A DNA stretch of 41,402 bases from Caldilineaceae bacterium (GTDB lineage Bacteria; Chloroflexota; Anaerolineae; Caldilineales; Caldilineaceae). The stretch lies in contig JACKBC010000056.1 in NCBI GenBank assembly GCA_020634755.1, positions 1-41,402 of the forward strand, written 5' to 3'. Below the pieces are notes generated by a model. That model was not told the origin of the DNA. It searched no databases and was given only the letters and a program-made list of their open reading frames with translations. Shown here in pieces: positions 7,786 through 16,074 of the stretch. Every line of letters begins with the position of its first letter. The stretch's first letter is position 1. The translations under genes were made by a program, and so were the position numbers.

Positions 7786-7807
7786 TCGTACACTTGAAAG
7801 GAAGCCC

Positions 7808-8539
7808 ATGTATCCAGGCTCCATGCGTCCGCGGGGAGGCGGCTGGAATTCCCTCTCCAATAATCAAAAAATTGGTATAGCCGTCGTTGGTCTGCTAATT
7901 CTATATGCCTTGCTGACTTCCTCGGGCGGCGGCCCCTTGGGCAACCTGCTCAGCCCCAGTCGGCTCATGGCCGTTGCGCTGATTGTTTTCGTGGCTTTTC
8001 CAGTTCACGAATTTGCCCATGCCTTTGCCGCCGTACATCTGGGGGATGACACGCCGCGCATTGCCGGGCGCTATACGCTAAATCCGCTGGTGCACATTGA
8101 TCCGTTTGGGGCCATCTTGATTTTGCTCACGGGCTTTGGCTGGGCCAAACCGGTAATGTGGAACCCGCGCAATGTGGATATTGATCCCAAGCTCGCTTCG
8201 ATTATTGTGGCGCTGGCCGGGCCGCTGAGCAATCTGATCATGGCAGCGCTGGCGTTAATCTTTTACGACACGTTGGCGCAGATTCCGCTCTTTGGTGATA
8301 TGCTCGGCTTTTTTGTCCAAATCAATGTGCTGCTCTTTGTCTTTAACTTAATTCCGGTCCCGCCACTGGATGGATCGCACGTGCTTTTTGCGCTGCTGCC
8401 GGACAATGCATTCCAAATGCGCATGATGCTTGCCCAATATGGCATGTTGATTCTCTTTGCCATTATCTTTTTTGCACCGTCGGTTATCCAGGCGCCAACG
8501 AGCTGGATTTTGAATGCAATGGTGAACCTGTTTTTATAG
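7808..8539 (+). CDS. site-2 protease family (M50B) membrane metalloprotease homologue
   Basis: A 243-residue integral membrane protein. HEFAH (H67, E68, H71) is the zinc-binding HExxH motif in a membrane segment, and NLIPVPPLDG (residues 180-189) carries the second zinc-ligand motif. LNPLVHIDPFGAI is the usual segment of the rhomboid-like small M50B group. These enzymes cut proteins inside the membrane; the substrate is unknown. The ATG at 7808 has AAGGAAG just upstream. The frame stays open 68 codons further, but that extension is repeat DNA and reads as low-quality protein, so it is excluded. The HD-domain gene follows after 9 nt. Confidence 0.88.
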   Translation: MYPGSMRPRGGGWNSLSNNQKIGIAVVGLLILYALLTSSGGGPLGNLLSPSRLMAVALIVFVAFPVHEFAHAFAAVHLGDDTPRIAGRYTLNPLVHIDPFGAILILLTGFGWAKPVMWNPRNVDIDPKLASIIVALAGPLSNLIMAALALIFYDTLAQIPLFGDMLGFFVQINVLLFVFNLIPVPPLDGSHVLFALLPDNAFQMRMMLAQYGMLILFAIIFFAPSVIQAPTSWILNAMVNLFL

Positions 8540-8548
8540 GCCAGCTGC

Positions 8549-9103
8549 ATGACAACAACCAACCTGCAGCGCATCTATTATCGCGTGCGGCAATTTGCCA
8601 GCGGACTGATGGCGCGGCTGGATGCGGCTGATGTCAGCGCCGTCGAAGAGCTGTTGCCGCCGGATGGGTTCGCTCTCTTTTTGCGCATGCCCGCCGACGC
8701 CCAGCGCCACAGCCTGAACGTCTATCGGACGCTGCAAAGTTCCGGCCATGACGATCCCGATTTGGCGGCGGCCGCGCTGCTGCACGACGTGGGCAAAGTG
8801 GCCGCCGATGAGGCCGGTGTGCGCATCAACCTCTGGTTGCGCGGTCCGCTGGTGCTGCTAGAGGCGCTGGCGCCAGACCGGCTCAACGAGCTGGCCGCAG
8901 CAAATCCGGCCCAGGGCTGGCGCTATGCCCTGCACGTCCATTTTGAGCATCCGGCCATTGGCGCGGCTTGGGCCGCCCAAGCCGGCTGTACCGAGACGAC
9001 TTGTTGGCTCATTGCGCAGCACCAAAACAAAGCGGCAAACACCCAGGATCAGCGCCGGCAGGAGCTGCTGCACGCGCTGCAATGGGCAGACAATAGGAAT
9101 TAA
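8549..9103 (+). CDS. HD-domain phosphohydrolase-like protein
   Basis: A 184-residue protein with HD-domain landmarks: RHSLNVY (H54), LLHDVGK (H79, D80), and later HVHFEHP and LIAQHQ histidines that complete the metal site. HD proteins of this size usually hydrolyse phosphate esters or nucleotides; no substrate is evident. The gene starts 9 nt after the M50 protease and is likely cotranscribed with it. Its end runs directly into a block of dispersed repeats. Confidence 0.82.
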   Translation: MTTTNLQRIYYRVRQFASGLMARLDAADVSAVEELLPPDGFALFLRMPADAQRHSLNVYRTLQSSGHDDPDLAAAALLHDVGKVAADEAGVRINLWLRGPLVLLEALAPDRLNELAAANPAQGWRYALHVHFEHPAIGAAWAAQAGCTETTCWLIAQHQNKAANTQDQRRQELLHALQWADNRN

Positions 9104-9113
9104 TGTGCGATGT

Positions 9114-9131
9114 CAGATGTACGATTTACGA
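9114..9131. repeat. 'GTAAATCGTA' dispersed repeat, copy 2
   Basis: CAGATGTACGATTTACGA is identical over 18 bases to 1142-1159, here in non-coding DNA just after the HD gene. Confidence 0.8.
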
Positions 9132-9165
9132 AGCTATTTGTCTACAACACTAATTCGTAACTCAC

Positions 9166-9240
9166 GTTACGCAGCGCCAGCCCTTTGCCAGAGAGAAACA
9201 GGAACGTCGGCGACGCGACTTTCCTCCAGGCTTGCGTAAC
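9166..9240. repeat. TTACGC-bounded miniature element, copy 2
   Basis: A 75-bp stretch from GTTACGCAGCGCCAG to AGGCTTGCGTAAC with inverted ends. Its left end matches the minus-strand reading of 7710-7785, and its right end (GGCTTGCGTAA) matches 30553-30563. Confidence 0.65.
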
Positions 9241-9246
9241 ATAAGT

Positions 9247-9345
9247 TCGTAAATCGTAAATCCAAATCGCCTACAGAAACGAATTACGAATCAATAGTGT
9301 TAACGAACATCCTCGTAAATCGTACATCGAAAATCGTAAATCCCA
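9247..9345. repeat. cluster of 'CGTAAATCGTA' repeats
   Basis: TCGTAAATCGTAAATCC at the left end, TTCGTAATTC-like words in the middle, and an inverted near-copy of the 1130-1160 element at 9313-9340. The cluster ends just before the AAGGGGG ribosome binding site of the next gene. Confidence 0.7.
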
Positions 9346-9355
9346 AGGGGGTTTT

Positions 9356-10366
9356 ATGGCAAAACCAGTTATTACCATCATCGGCCTGGGCCTGACCGGC
9401 GCGGGCATTGGCGCCGGGCTCAAGCGTGAAGAGGGCAACTTTGAGGTGGTCGGCCACGACAAAGAGCCAGACGCCGTGGCCGCGGCCAAGCGGCAGAATG
9501 CCGTGGACCGTACCGAGTGGAATCTTTATCGCGCTTGCGACAAAGCCGAAATGATCATTTTGGCCATACCGCTGGCGGAATTGGAGGCGATCCTCAAGCT
9601 GTTGGCCGCAGATTTGCGGCCGGGCACGTTGGTAATGGCCGTCAACAAAGTGATGCAGCCCGCGCTCGACGTGGCCGCCAAACATATCCCCGACGGCGTT
9701 CACTTTGTGGCCGCGCATCCCATTCTTACGGGCGTGGGTGGGACATTGACCGTGCGGCCGGATCTGTTCACGGGGGCGCCGTTTTGTCTGGCTTCCAGCG
9801 TGGAGACCGATCCTAGCGCCATTCAATTGGCCAGCGATTTGGTGGAGCGCATAGGGGCCAAGCCGCTCTTTATTGACGCCCAGGAGCACGATGGCATTAT
9901 TGCCGGCGTGGAGCTGCTGCCCCAATTCTTTGGCATGACGCTTATGCAGACGCTGGGTGGCGGCGCTGGCTGGACCGAAGCGCGCAAGCTGGCTGGGCGT
10001 CAATTTGCCCAAAGTACCGAACCCGCCGGCAGCGCCGATCGGCTCTTTAGCGACTTTGTGGCCAATAAACGTAATTTGCTGCTGCGCATTGACCAGCTGC
10101 AAGAAGCGCTCTCCAACTGGCGCGGCCTGCTGGAAGAGGAAATTGTGCCTGAATTGCAGGAAGAGGAACATTCGCTGCTCACCGCGCTCAAGGCCACCAT
10201 CAAGCAGCGCGAGGCCTGGGAGGCGGGCGCGTTTCTAAAAAATTGGGAAGAAGCACCCCGTACAGACGCCGCCGAAACGCGCAACATGTTCCAGCAGATG
10301 TTCTTTGGCAATCTGTTCCAGCGGCGCGGTTCGGCTGAGGAGAAGAATGACAAGGTGGCGCGATAG
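9356..10366 (+). CDS. prephenate/arogenate dehydrogenase-like protein
   Basis: A 336-residue NAD(P)-dependent dehydrogenase. GLGLTGAGIGAG (residues 11-22) is the Rossmann dinucleotide loop. AAHPILTGVGG matches the substrate-side HP motif of TyrA, and QEHDGIIAGVELLPQF matches the HD..IA..SHLP helix of prephenate dehydrogenases. The C-terminal 100 residues are helical, as in TyrA dimerisation domains. The role would be oxidative decarboxylation of prephenate or arogenate toward tyrosine. No other aromatic pathway gene is adjacent, and the lone position next to glycosyltransferases leaves room for a divergent substrate. AAGGGGG lies 8 nt before the ATG. Confidence 0.75.
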   Translation: MAKPVITIIGLGLTGAGIGAGLKREEGNFEVVGHDKEPDAVAAAKRQNAVDRTEWNLYRACDKAEMIILAIPLAELEAILKLLAADLRPGTLVMAVNKVMQPALDVAAKHIPDGVHFVAAHPILTGVGGTLTVRPDLFTGAPFCLASSVETDPSAIQLASDLVERIGAKPLFIDAQEHDGIIAGVELLPQFFGMTLMQTLGGGAGWTEARKLAGRQFAQSTEPAGSADRLFSDFVANKRNLLLRIDQLQEALSNWRGLLEEEIVPELQEEEHSLLTALKATIKQREAWEAGAFLKNWEEAPRTDAAETRNMFQQMFFGNLFQRRGSAEEKNDKVAR

Positions 10367-10385
10367 CCGCATACCTGGCAGATAA

Positions 10386-11351
10386 ATGAAGCTCATCATC
10401 CAAATCCCGGCCTATAATGAAGAAGCTACGCTGACGGAAACGCTGGCGGCGTTGCCGCGCGAGCTAGACGGGGTGGATCAAGTCGAGTTTTTGGTCATTG
10501 ATGACGGCAGCCGCGACAATACGGTGGCGTTGGCCCGATCGCTAGGCGTGGACCACGTGCTCTGCATGAAGCGCAATGTGGGGTTGGCGCGGGCCTTTGC
10601 CGCCGGCTTGGAAGAGAGTTTGCGGTTGGGCGCCGATATTGTTGTGAATACCGATGCCGATAATCAGTATGTGGGCGACGAAATCGAGCGGCTGATTGAG
10701 CCCATTGTGGCCGGGCGCGCCGAACTGGTGGTGGGTGACCGTGGTGTGGGCGACCACCCTTTTTTTTCGCCCATCAAGCGCAAGTTGCAGCAACTGGGCA
10801 GTTGGGTGATCTCGCGCGCCGCCGGCATTCCCGTGCCGGACGCCACCAGCGGCTTCCGCGCCTATTCACGCCGGGCCGCGCTGCAAACGCTGGTGCTCAG
10901 CCGCTATTCATACACGCTGGAGACGTTGATCCAAGCCGGCGCACGCAGCGTGCCCATTGAGCACATCCGCATCCGCACCAATGCGCCCACGCGGCCTTCG
11001 CGCCTCTTTAAGGGCATGCGCCATTTTATTATGCAGCAGGGCGTCACCATTGTGCGCGCCTACACTATGTATCAGCCGCTGCGTGTTTTCCTGGCGCTGG
11101 GTGGGTTGAGCGCCACGGGCGGGCTGGCGTTGGGCCTGCGTTTTCTCTACTTCTACCTCATGGACCAGGGCGGCGGCCACATTCAGTCGCTGATCTTGGC
11201 TGCCATTCTGCTCATTGTGGGCTTTCAGATCATGCTCATTGGGCTGCTGGCCGATCTGGTGGGCTTTAATCGCAAGATTATGGAAGAGGTGCTCTTTCGC
11301 TTGCGCAAGCTGGAGCTGGACGGCTCCGCGTCTAGAGAGCGCGAACTGTAG
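10386..11351 (+). CDS. family 2 glycosyltransferase with C-terminal membrane segments
   Basis: A 321-residue GT-A enzyme. IPAYNEE opens the fold, VIDDGS (residues 38-42) and NTDADNQY (D90, D92) are the nucleotide-sugar and metal motifs, and two membrane helices occupy roughly 235-255 and 268-290. This resembles DPM1/GtrB-type enzymes that move a sugar from a nucleotide donor to a lipid carrier on the cytoplasmic face. It is followed by a GT4 gene after 2 nt, so the two are probably cotranscribed. Confidence 0.87.
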   Translation: MKLIIQIPAYNEEATLTETLAALPRELDGVDQVEFLVIDDGSRDNTVALARSLGVDHVLCMKRNVGLARAFAAGLEESLRLGADIVVNTDADNQYVGDEIERLIEPIVAGRAELVVGDRGVGDHPFFSPIKRKLQQLGSWVISRAAGIPVPDATSGFRAYSRRAALQTLVLSRYSYTLETLIQAGARSVPIEHIRIRTNAPTRPSRLFKGMRHFIMQQGVTIVRAYTMYQPLRVFLALGGLSATGGLALGLRFLYFYLMDQGGGHIQSLILAAILLIVGFQIMLIGLLADLVGFNRKIMEEVLFRLRKLELDGSASREREL

Positions 11352-11353
11352 CC

Positions 11354-12439
11354 GTGCGCATTACCTTTTTGCTTTCGTCGCTCACGCTTTCGGGCGGCGT
11401 CATGCTGGTTATTGAATATGCCAATGGATTAACGGCGCGTGGCCATGCGGTGACATTGGTCACGCCCAAGGGCTCGATTGACCCGGCGCTGCTGCCCACC
11501 ATTTCGCATCAGATTCAGGTGCTGGAGTGCCAAGTTGCGCTGCCGCGCAGCCGCAATCCGCTGGCGCTGCTCCGCCTCATCATCAACATGGCGCGCAGAA
11601 CGCCAGACTCCGACATTTTGGTTTCCACCCATACACCCACCACTGTACCGACGCTGCTTGCCTCCATCTGGGGGCGCAAGGGGCGGCGCGCCTGGCTCTA
11701 TATGGATTATGACGAGATGTTTCGCGGGCGTGGGGTTGAGCGTTGGTTGCTGCACAACGCGCCGCGTTGGTTCCACAATATCTGGACCATATCCACGCCG
11801 CTGCAAGAGCAGGCCGCCACGCGCACGAACTGCCCGGTGGTGATGACTGGCGGCGGCCTGCTGCATGCAGCGCTCTTTTATGATCAGCCGCGGCTGCCCA
11901 TTCCGGCGGGCGAAATCCGCCTGCTGTACGTGGGCGACGCACGGCCGCGCAAAGGATTCCACCAATTTTTAGAGGCCGCCGAACAAGTTGCCCCCTCGAT
12001 TGACGGCCTAAAGTTGATCGTCGTTTCCAAAAGCCCCCTGCAATTTGAGACCAAAATTCCGGTTGAGTTTTATCTGCATCCCTCCCATCAGCAACTGGCC
12101 GATCTCTATCACAGCAGTGCGCTCTTTGTCTCAGCCTCTTGGGGAGAAGGCTTGGGCTACCCACCGCTGGAGGCCATGGCCTGCCGCACGCCCGTGGTGT
12201 TGACCGATTCCGATGGCGTGCGCGATTATGCGCGCGATGGGTGGAACTGTCTGGTGGTGCCGCCGCGTGATGCATTGGCGCTGGCCGCGGCCATGCTGCG
12301 CATGTTGCAAGAGCCAGCGCTAGCCGCGTGCTGCGTTGAGAATGGGCTGGAGACGGCCCATCGTTACCGCTGGGAGCATGTGATCGCGCGCGTAGAGACC
12401 GCCGCTCAGCGCATGCTGAGTGAGGGCCCGGCTCAGTAA
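11354..12439 (+). CDS. family 4 glycosyltransferase
   Basis: A 361-residue GT-B glycosyltransferase. The N-terminal domain has LTLSGGVMLVIEYANGL as glycine-rich acceptor loop. The C-terminal domain has DARPRKGFHQFLEA, then SASWGEGLGYPPLEAMAC, the E-x7-E region that binds the nucleotide sugar, and VVLTDSDGVRDY. The start is a GTG at 11354, two bases after the GT2 stop; no ATG fits. Donor and acceptor are unknown. The gene ends 27 nt from the convergent oxidoreductase, with no clear terminator between them. Confidence 0.87.
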   Translation: MRITFLLSSLTLSGGVMLVIEYANGLTARGHAVTLVTPKGSIDPALLPTISHQIQVLECQVALPRSRNPLALLRLIINMARRTPDSDILVSTHTPTTVPTLLASIWGRKGRRAWLYMDYDEMFRGRGVERWLLHNAPRWFHNIWTISTPLQEQAATRTNCPVVMTGGGLLHAALFYDQPRLPIPAGEIRLLYVGDARPRKGFHQFLEAAEQVAPSIDGLKLIVVSKSPLQFETKIPVEFYLHPSHQQLADLYHSSALFVSASWGEGLGYPPLEAMACRTPVVLTDSDGVRDYARDGWNCLVVPPRDALALAAAMLRMLQEPALAACCVENGLETAHRYRWEHVIARVETAAQRMLSEGPAQ

Positions 12440-12466
12440 GAGCTTGGTATAGAACCGATTCTGTCC

Positions 12467-13450
12467 CTATTCCATGGGATAGCGCACGCCCCATTGCGCA
12501 CGGATCTGGTCCATGGTGGTCATAATGGAAAGCGTTTCGTCCAGCGGCATTGTGTCGCTTTCCAGCTTGCCCGCCCGCAGACAGCGCTGCACTTCGGCGA
12601 TCTGAAAAGTATAGACGCTGCCCTCAAACGGCATTTCTACCAATTCTGGAGATTGGCCCGATCGCTTTATCGTCATTTTGGTGGGCGCCCAAGATGGGTT
12701 GTGGATCTGGATCATGCCGTCGGCGCCCATGATGGTCGTCTCTAGCGGCGTTTGGGTGCGCACGCCGGTGTAGATCATGGCCAGTTCGCCGCCGGCATAG
12801 CCCAAAATGGCCGCCCCCTGCTCATCCACGCCAGTTTGGCCCACCTCGGCCAGAGAAGCAATGCGGTCCGGCGCGCCCAGCAACATAGAGGCAAACGAGA
12901 CCGCATAGACGCCCACATCCAGCAGCCCGCCACCGCCCAATGCCGGATCGAAGAGTCGGCCCTGCGGGTTGAAGCGCGTGCGAAAGCCAAAGTCTGCCAC
13001 CACCATGCGCAGGTCGCCGATGGCGCCATCGGCAACCAGTTTACGCATGGCGGCCATGAGCGGGATAAAGCGACTCCACATGGCTTCCATGACAAATAGT
13101 TTGCGGGCGCGCGCGCGTTCAATGACGGCCTGGGCCTGAGCGGCGTTGATCGTAAACGGCTTTTCGCACAGCACCGCCTTGCCATGATCCAGACAGAGCA
13201 AGGCTTGTTCCATATGAAAAGCGTGGGGTGAGGCTATGTAAATAACATCTACATCCGGGTCCGCGGCTAGCTTTTCATACCCCGCGTAGCGGCGCGGTAC
13301 GTGAAATTCATCGCCAAAGCGATCGGCAGATTCCTGCGAACGCGCGCCCACGGCGGCGATTTCCGCATCGGGTGTGGCTTGCAAGCCCACGGCAAATTTG
13401 CGCGCAATGGTTCCCGGCGCCAAAATGCCCCAGCGAATTTTGTCGGGCAT
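12467..13450 (-). CDS. Gfo/Idh/MocA family oxidoreductase
   Basis: A 327-residue NAD(P)-dependent oxidoreductase. WGILAPGTIARKF is the Rossmann loop, VIYIASPHAFH and LCEKPF are the family's signature segments, and LLDVGVYAVSFASMLLG is the substrate-domain helix. Members oxidise or reduce sugars, inositols or trans-dihydrodiols; the closest look is the dihydrodiol-dehydrogenase-like group. The ATG at 13450 has AAAGGAAC just upstream and is preferred over the longer frame beginning at 13522. Confidence 0.87.
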   Translation of the reverse strand: MPDKIRWGILAPGTIARKFAVGLQATPDAEIAAVGARSQESADRFGDEFHVPRRYAGYEKLAADPDVDVIYIASPHAFHMEQALLCLDHGKAVLCEKPFTINAAQAQAVIERARARKLFVMEAMWSRFIPLMAAMRKLVADGAIGDLRMVVADFGFRTRFNPQGRLFDPALGGGGLLDVGVYAVSFASMLLGAPDRIASLAEVGQTGVDEQGAAILGYAGGELAMIYTGVRTQTPLETTIMGADGMIQIHNPSWAPTKMTIKRSGQSPELVEMPFEGSVYTFQIAEVQRCLRAGKLESDTMPLDETLSIMTTMDQIRAQWGVRYPME

Positions 13451-13518
13451 GGTTGTTCCTTTCAAGATGATGAGATTGGTTAGATGGCGGTTGTGGCGCT
13501 CAATCGGCGTTATAGAAG

Positions 13519-14331
13519 TCAAGCACTATTGAGGCCGCGCGGGGCGCTACCGGGATGGGGCGGAAGTTCATCGAGGTTGTGCTCCGGCAGCCTTTGTTCC
13601 CCATTCCACGCATCCACCAGATTGGGATCTTTGATCATATCATAATGGTTGTAGGGCATACGTACAAAGTGCTCCACTTCCTGCCGCACGTCACCTTCCA
13701 CCACGTTCAGGTCGTTGCGAATCTCCTGCACCACTTCATCCAGCGAGATAAAGTAGGTCATTTCGTTGCCGCGCACGGGAATGGTGAGCAACGTTTTCTG
13801 GAGCGAGAGCAATGAGTCGTGCGGATTGCGTTTGGCCTTTTCAGTTTCTACAAAATCGATAAAGTGTTCCAACTGCTCCGGCTGCATGCTGCGCACATAG
13901 AGCACGCCATAGATCTTGAGCTGGTAGACAAATTGTGACATGGTGGAAACCAGCGGCGCACTGGCCACCAAACAGGCGTTGCCCACTTTGGTCTCTATGT
14001 TTTGCGTCTCCTGCATGGTAATGATGTTGTCGTCGTCAATGGTAAAGATGGCGCTGAGCAGATCGCTGTATAGCTCAATCTTCTTTTCAAAGAGCCGTGA
14101 GGAGAATTCGCGCTGCTTGTCGTGTTGCGATTGCAGGCGCACCACAACGGTCATGGCCGCCACCGTGATGACAGAGCCCAGAATGCCCGCATAAAATTCA
14201 TAGATAAAAGGGTTGACCTGTTCGCCGAATTTGAGGATGCGGTCCACGGACACAATGGAGACCGCAATAAAGACAATGGCGATGATCCAAAACAGGGTGT
14301 CTTTGTTATTCGTTCTTTGATTGCTGCGCAT
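13519..14331 (-). CDS. membrane protein of unknown function
   Basis: I do not recognise this 270-residue protein. Two membrane helices lie at the N-terminus (about 13-30 and 43-64). A charged linker (QSQHDKQREFSSRLFEKK) leads into a long soluble region with YSDLLSAIFTIDD and a proline-rich tail. The layout resembles small bacterial membrane proteins with a cytoplasmic helical domain. It lies downstream of the 89-bp tandem repeats on the same strand. The ORF has normal composition for the window, and AAAGG lies upstream of the ATG. Confidence 0.7.
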   Translation of the reverse strand: MRSNQRTNNKDTLFWIIAIVFIAVSIVSVDRILKFGEQVNPFIYEFYAGILGSVITVAAMTVVVRLQSQHDKQREFSSRLFEKKIELYSDLLSAIFTIDDDNIITMQETQNIETKVGNACLVASAPLVSTMSQFVYQLKIYGVLYVRSMQPEQLEHFIDFVETEKAKRNPHDSLLSLQKTLLTIPVRGNEMTYFISLDEVVQEIRNDLNVVEGDVRQEVEHFVRMPYNHYDMIKDPNLVDAWNGEQRLPEHNLDELPPHPGSAPRGLNSA

Positions 14332-14345
14332 GAGAGGAGCCTTTC

Positions 14346-14523
14346 ATAATCAGTACACCGCAACGGTGTTGGCGATACAGGCATCGGTTTCGAGTGGTGA
14401 ATCCGGCCCTATCGCTTGTCGTTGCGATCAACTGATAATCAGTACACCGCAACGGTGTTGGCGATACAGTCATCGGTTTCGAGCGGTGAATCCGGCCCTA
14501 TCGCTTGTCGTTGCGATCAACTG
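14346..14523. repeat. 89-bp structured element, two tandem copies
   Basis: Units at 14346-14434 and 14435-14523 differ at two positions. Each unit has nested complementary blocks: ATCAGT, CGCAACG and GCGATA on the left answer TATCGC, CGTTGCG and ACTGAT on the right, in mirror order, so one copy folds into a long interrupted stem. ACACCG-CAA-CGGTGT is an additional local hairpin. A third, diverged copy lies at 38865-38950. This fills most of the 252-nt gap. Confidence 0.85.
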
Positions 14524-14583
14524 ATAATCTGAGTACGATAACACGCCTCTCATTTATACTCGCGCTTGCCAGAAAATGCCAGT

Positions 14584-16074
14584 TTACATATGCTGGCCAA
14601 TCAAACTATCTACAATTTTGGCCGAGGAAAGCACGCCCGGTAGCCCGGCGCCGGGGTGTGTGCCGGCGCCCACAAAGTAGAGATTGGGAATGTCTTCGGA
14701 ACGGTTGTGAGGCCGGAACCAGGCTGATTGCAGCAGGGTTGGCTGTACCGAGAAGGCTGAACCCAAATAGCTGTTGAGCGTATGCTGAAAATGCCGGGGA
14801 TCAATATAATGCTCTGCCACCAGATTGGCCTGGAGATCGGGCAAATAATTTTCTTCCAAGAAGTTCATAATGGCGTCGCGATAGGGGCCGGCCGCTTGGG
14901 CCCAATCAATATCGGCGCCCAGGTGCGGCACGGGCGAAAGCACATAAAAGGCCTCGTGTCCGGCGGGCGCCATGGATGGGTCGGTGAGGGTGGGCATATG
15001 CAAATAGAGTGAAAAATCGGTGGGCAGCCCACCTTGACCAAAGATTTCGCGCAGCAGCCCTTTGTAGCGCTTGCTCAAAATAATGTTGTGATGCGCCAGT
15101 TGCGGATAGCCCCCCTCGGCCTGGATATAGCGCTTTTTCGTGCCAAAGTAGATGACAAAAAGCGACATGCTATATTTGAGATTTTGGATGCGGCGATCTG
15201 TATTTGTATGGCGATGCCGCGCCGGCAGCAGATTAAGATAGGTCCAGGCCACATCTGCATTGGCGACCACGTTATCAGCGCGATGCACTGCACCATCGGC
15301 TAGGCGGATGCCGGTGGCGCGCCCATCCTCCACCAGAATTTCCGCCACTTCGGCGTTGAGATGCACGGCAACGCCCAACTCTGCCAGCAGCCGGTCAAAT
15401 GCTTGCACAATGGCGCCGGTGCCGCCCAGCGCATAGTGAATGCCCCACGCGCGTTCCAGATAGTGTATCAGCACATAGAGCGAAGCCGCATCCAGCGGGT
15501 TGCCGCCGATGAGCAGCGGGTGAAAGGAGAAACAGCGGCGCAGGAAATCGTCCTTTATGAATTTAGAAACGTACCCATAGACGCTGCGATAGGACTGCAA
15601 GCGCACCAGATCGGGCGCTACTTTCAGCATGTCCGTTACTTTGAGAAAGGGCTTATCGATAAGCGCCATGCCGGTGTTGAAAATCTCTTTGGTGGTGGCC
15701 ATAAAGCGTTCATAGCCCGCCACGTCATCGGGATTCCACTGGCGAATCTGATCCAAAATAAACTGATGGTCGCCGTTGTAATTGAAGGCGCGGCCCTCGT
15801 GGTTAAAGATGCGGTAGAACGGATCGCATGGCACAAACTGTACATAATCCGCCCGGTTGCGCCCGGCGGCCTCCCAAATTTCATCAAAGAGCCACGGCGC
15901 CGTGATCACCGTGGGGCCGCCATCAAATTTAAACCCATTTATCTCATACACATAGGCGCGGCCGCCCAGCTTATCGCGCTTCTCAAACAGCTGCACTTGG
16001 TGACCGCGCGCCGCCAGCCGCGCCGCCGCGCTCAGACCGCCAAAGCCGCTGCCAATCACAATTATTTTGCTCAT
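14584..16074 (-). CDS. crtI: CrtI-type phytoene desaturase family oxidoreductase
   Basis: A 496-residue flavoprotein. VIGSGFGGLSAAARLAARGH (residues 6-25) is the FAD-binding loop, followed by EKRDKLGGRAYVYE and FDGGPTVIT, both typical of CrtI. The C-terminal FVGAGTHPGAGLPGVLSSAK (about 467-486) is the bacterial phytoene dehydrogenase signature. The expected job is stepwise desaturation or isomerisation of a carotenoid precursor at the membrane. No phytoene synthase is in the window. Its ATG overlaps the stop of the TspO-related gene (ATGA at 16071-16074), so the two are coupled. CrtI-like paralogues include other polyene oxidoreductases, so the exact substrate is open. Confidence 0.88.
   Translation of the reverse strand: MSKIIVIGSGFGGLSAAARLAARGHQVQLFEKRDKLGGRAYVYEINGFKFDGGPTVITAPWLFDEIWEAAGRNRADYVQFVPCDPFYRIFNHEGRAFNYNGDHQFILDQIRQWNPDDVAGYERFMATTKEIFNTGMALIDKPFLKVTDMLKVAPDLVRLQSYRSVYGYVSKFIKDDFLRRCFSFHPLLIGGNPLDAASLYVLIHYLERAWGIHYALGGTGAIVQAFDRLLAELGVAVHLNAEVAEILVEDGRATGIRLADGAVHRADNVVANADVAWTYLNLLPARHRHTNTDRRIQNLKYSMSLFVIYFGTKKRYIQAEGGYPQLAHHNIILSKRYKGLLREIFGQGGLPTDFSLYLHMPTLTDPSMAPAGHEAFYVLSPVPHLGADIDWAQAAGPYRDAIMNFLEENYLPDLQANLVAEHYIDPRHFQHTLNSYLGSAFSVQPTLLQSAWFRPHNRSEDIPNLYFVGAGTHPGAGLPGVLSSAKIVDSLIGQHM

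Noticed and set aside
7604..7807. 68-codon upstream extension of the M50 protease
   Set aside because: It is made of REP-like and TTACGC repeats, and the ATG at 7808 has a good ribosome binding site just before the conserved region.
9284..10171. Minus-strand open frame of 295 codons opposite the prephenate dehydrogenase-like gene
   Set aside because: It has antisense composition with no motif, and it runs through the intergenic repeats. The plus frame has clear Rossmann and HP motifs.
14346..14523. CRISPR array
   Set aside because: There are only two near-identical 89-bp units back to back, with no spacers and no cas genes.
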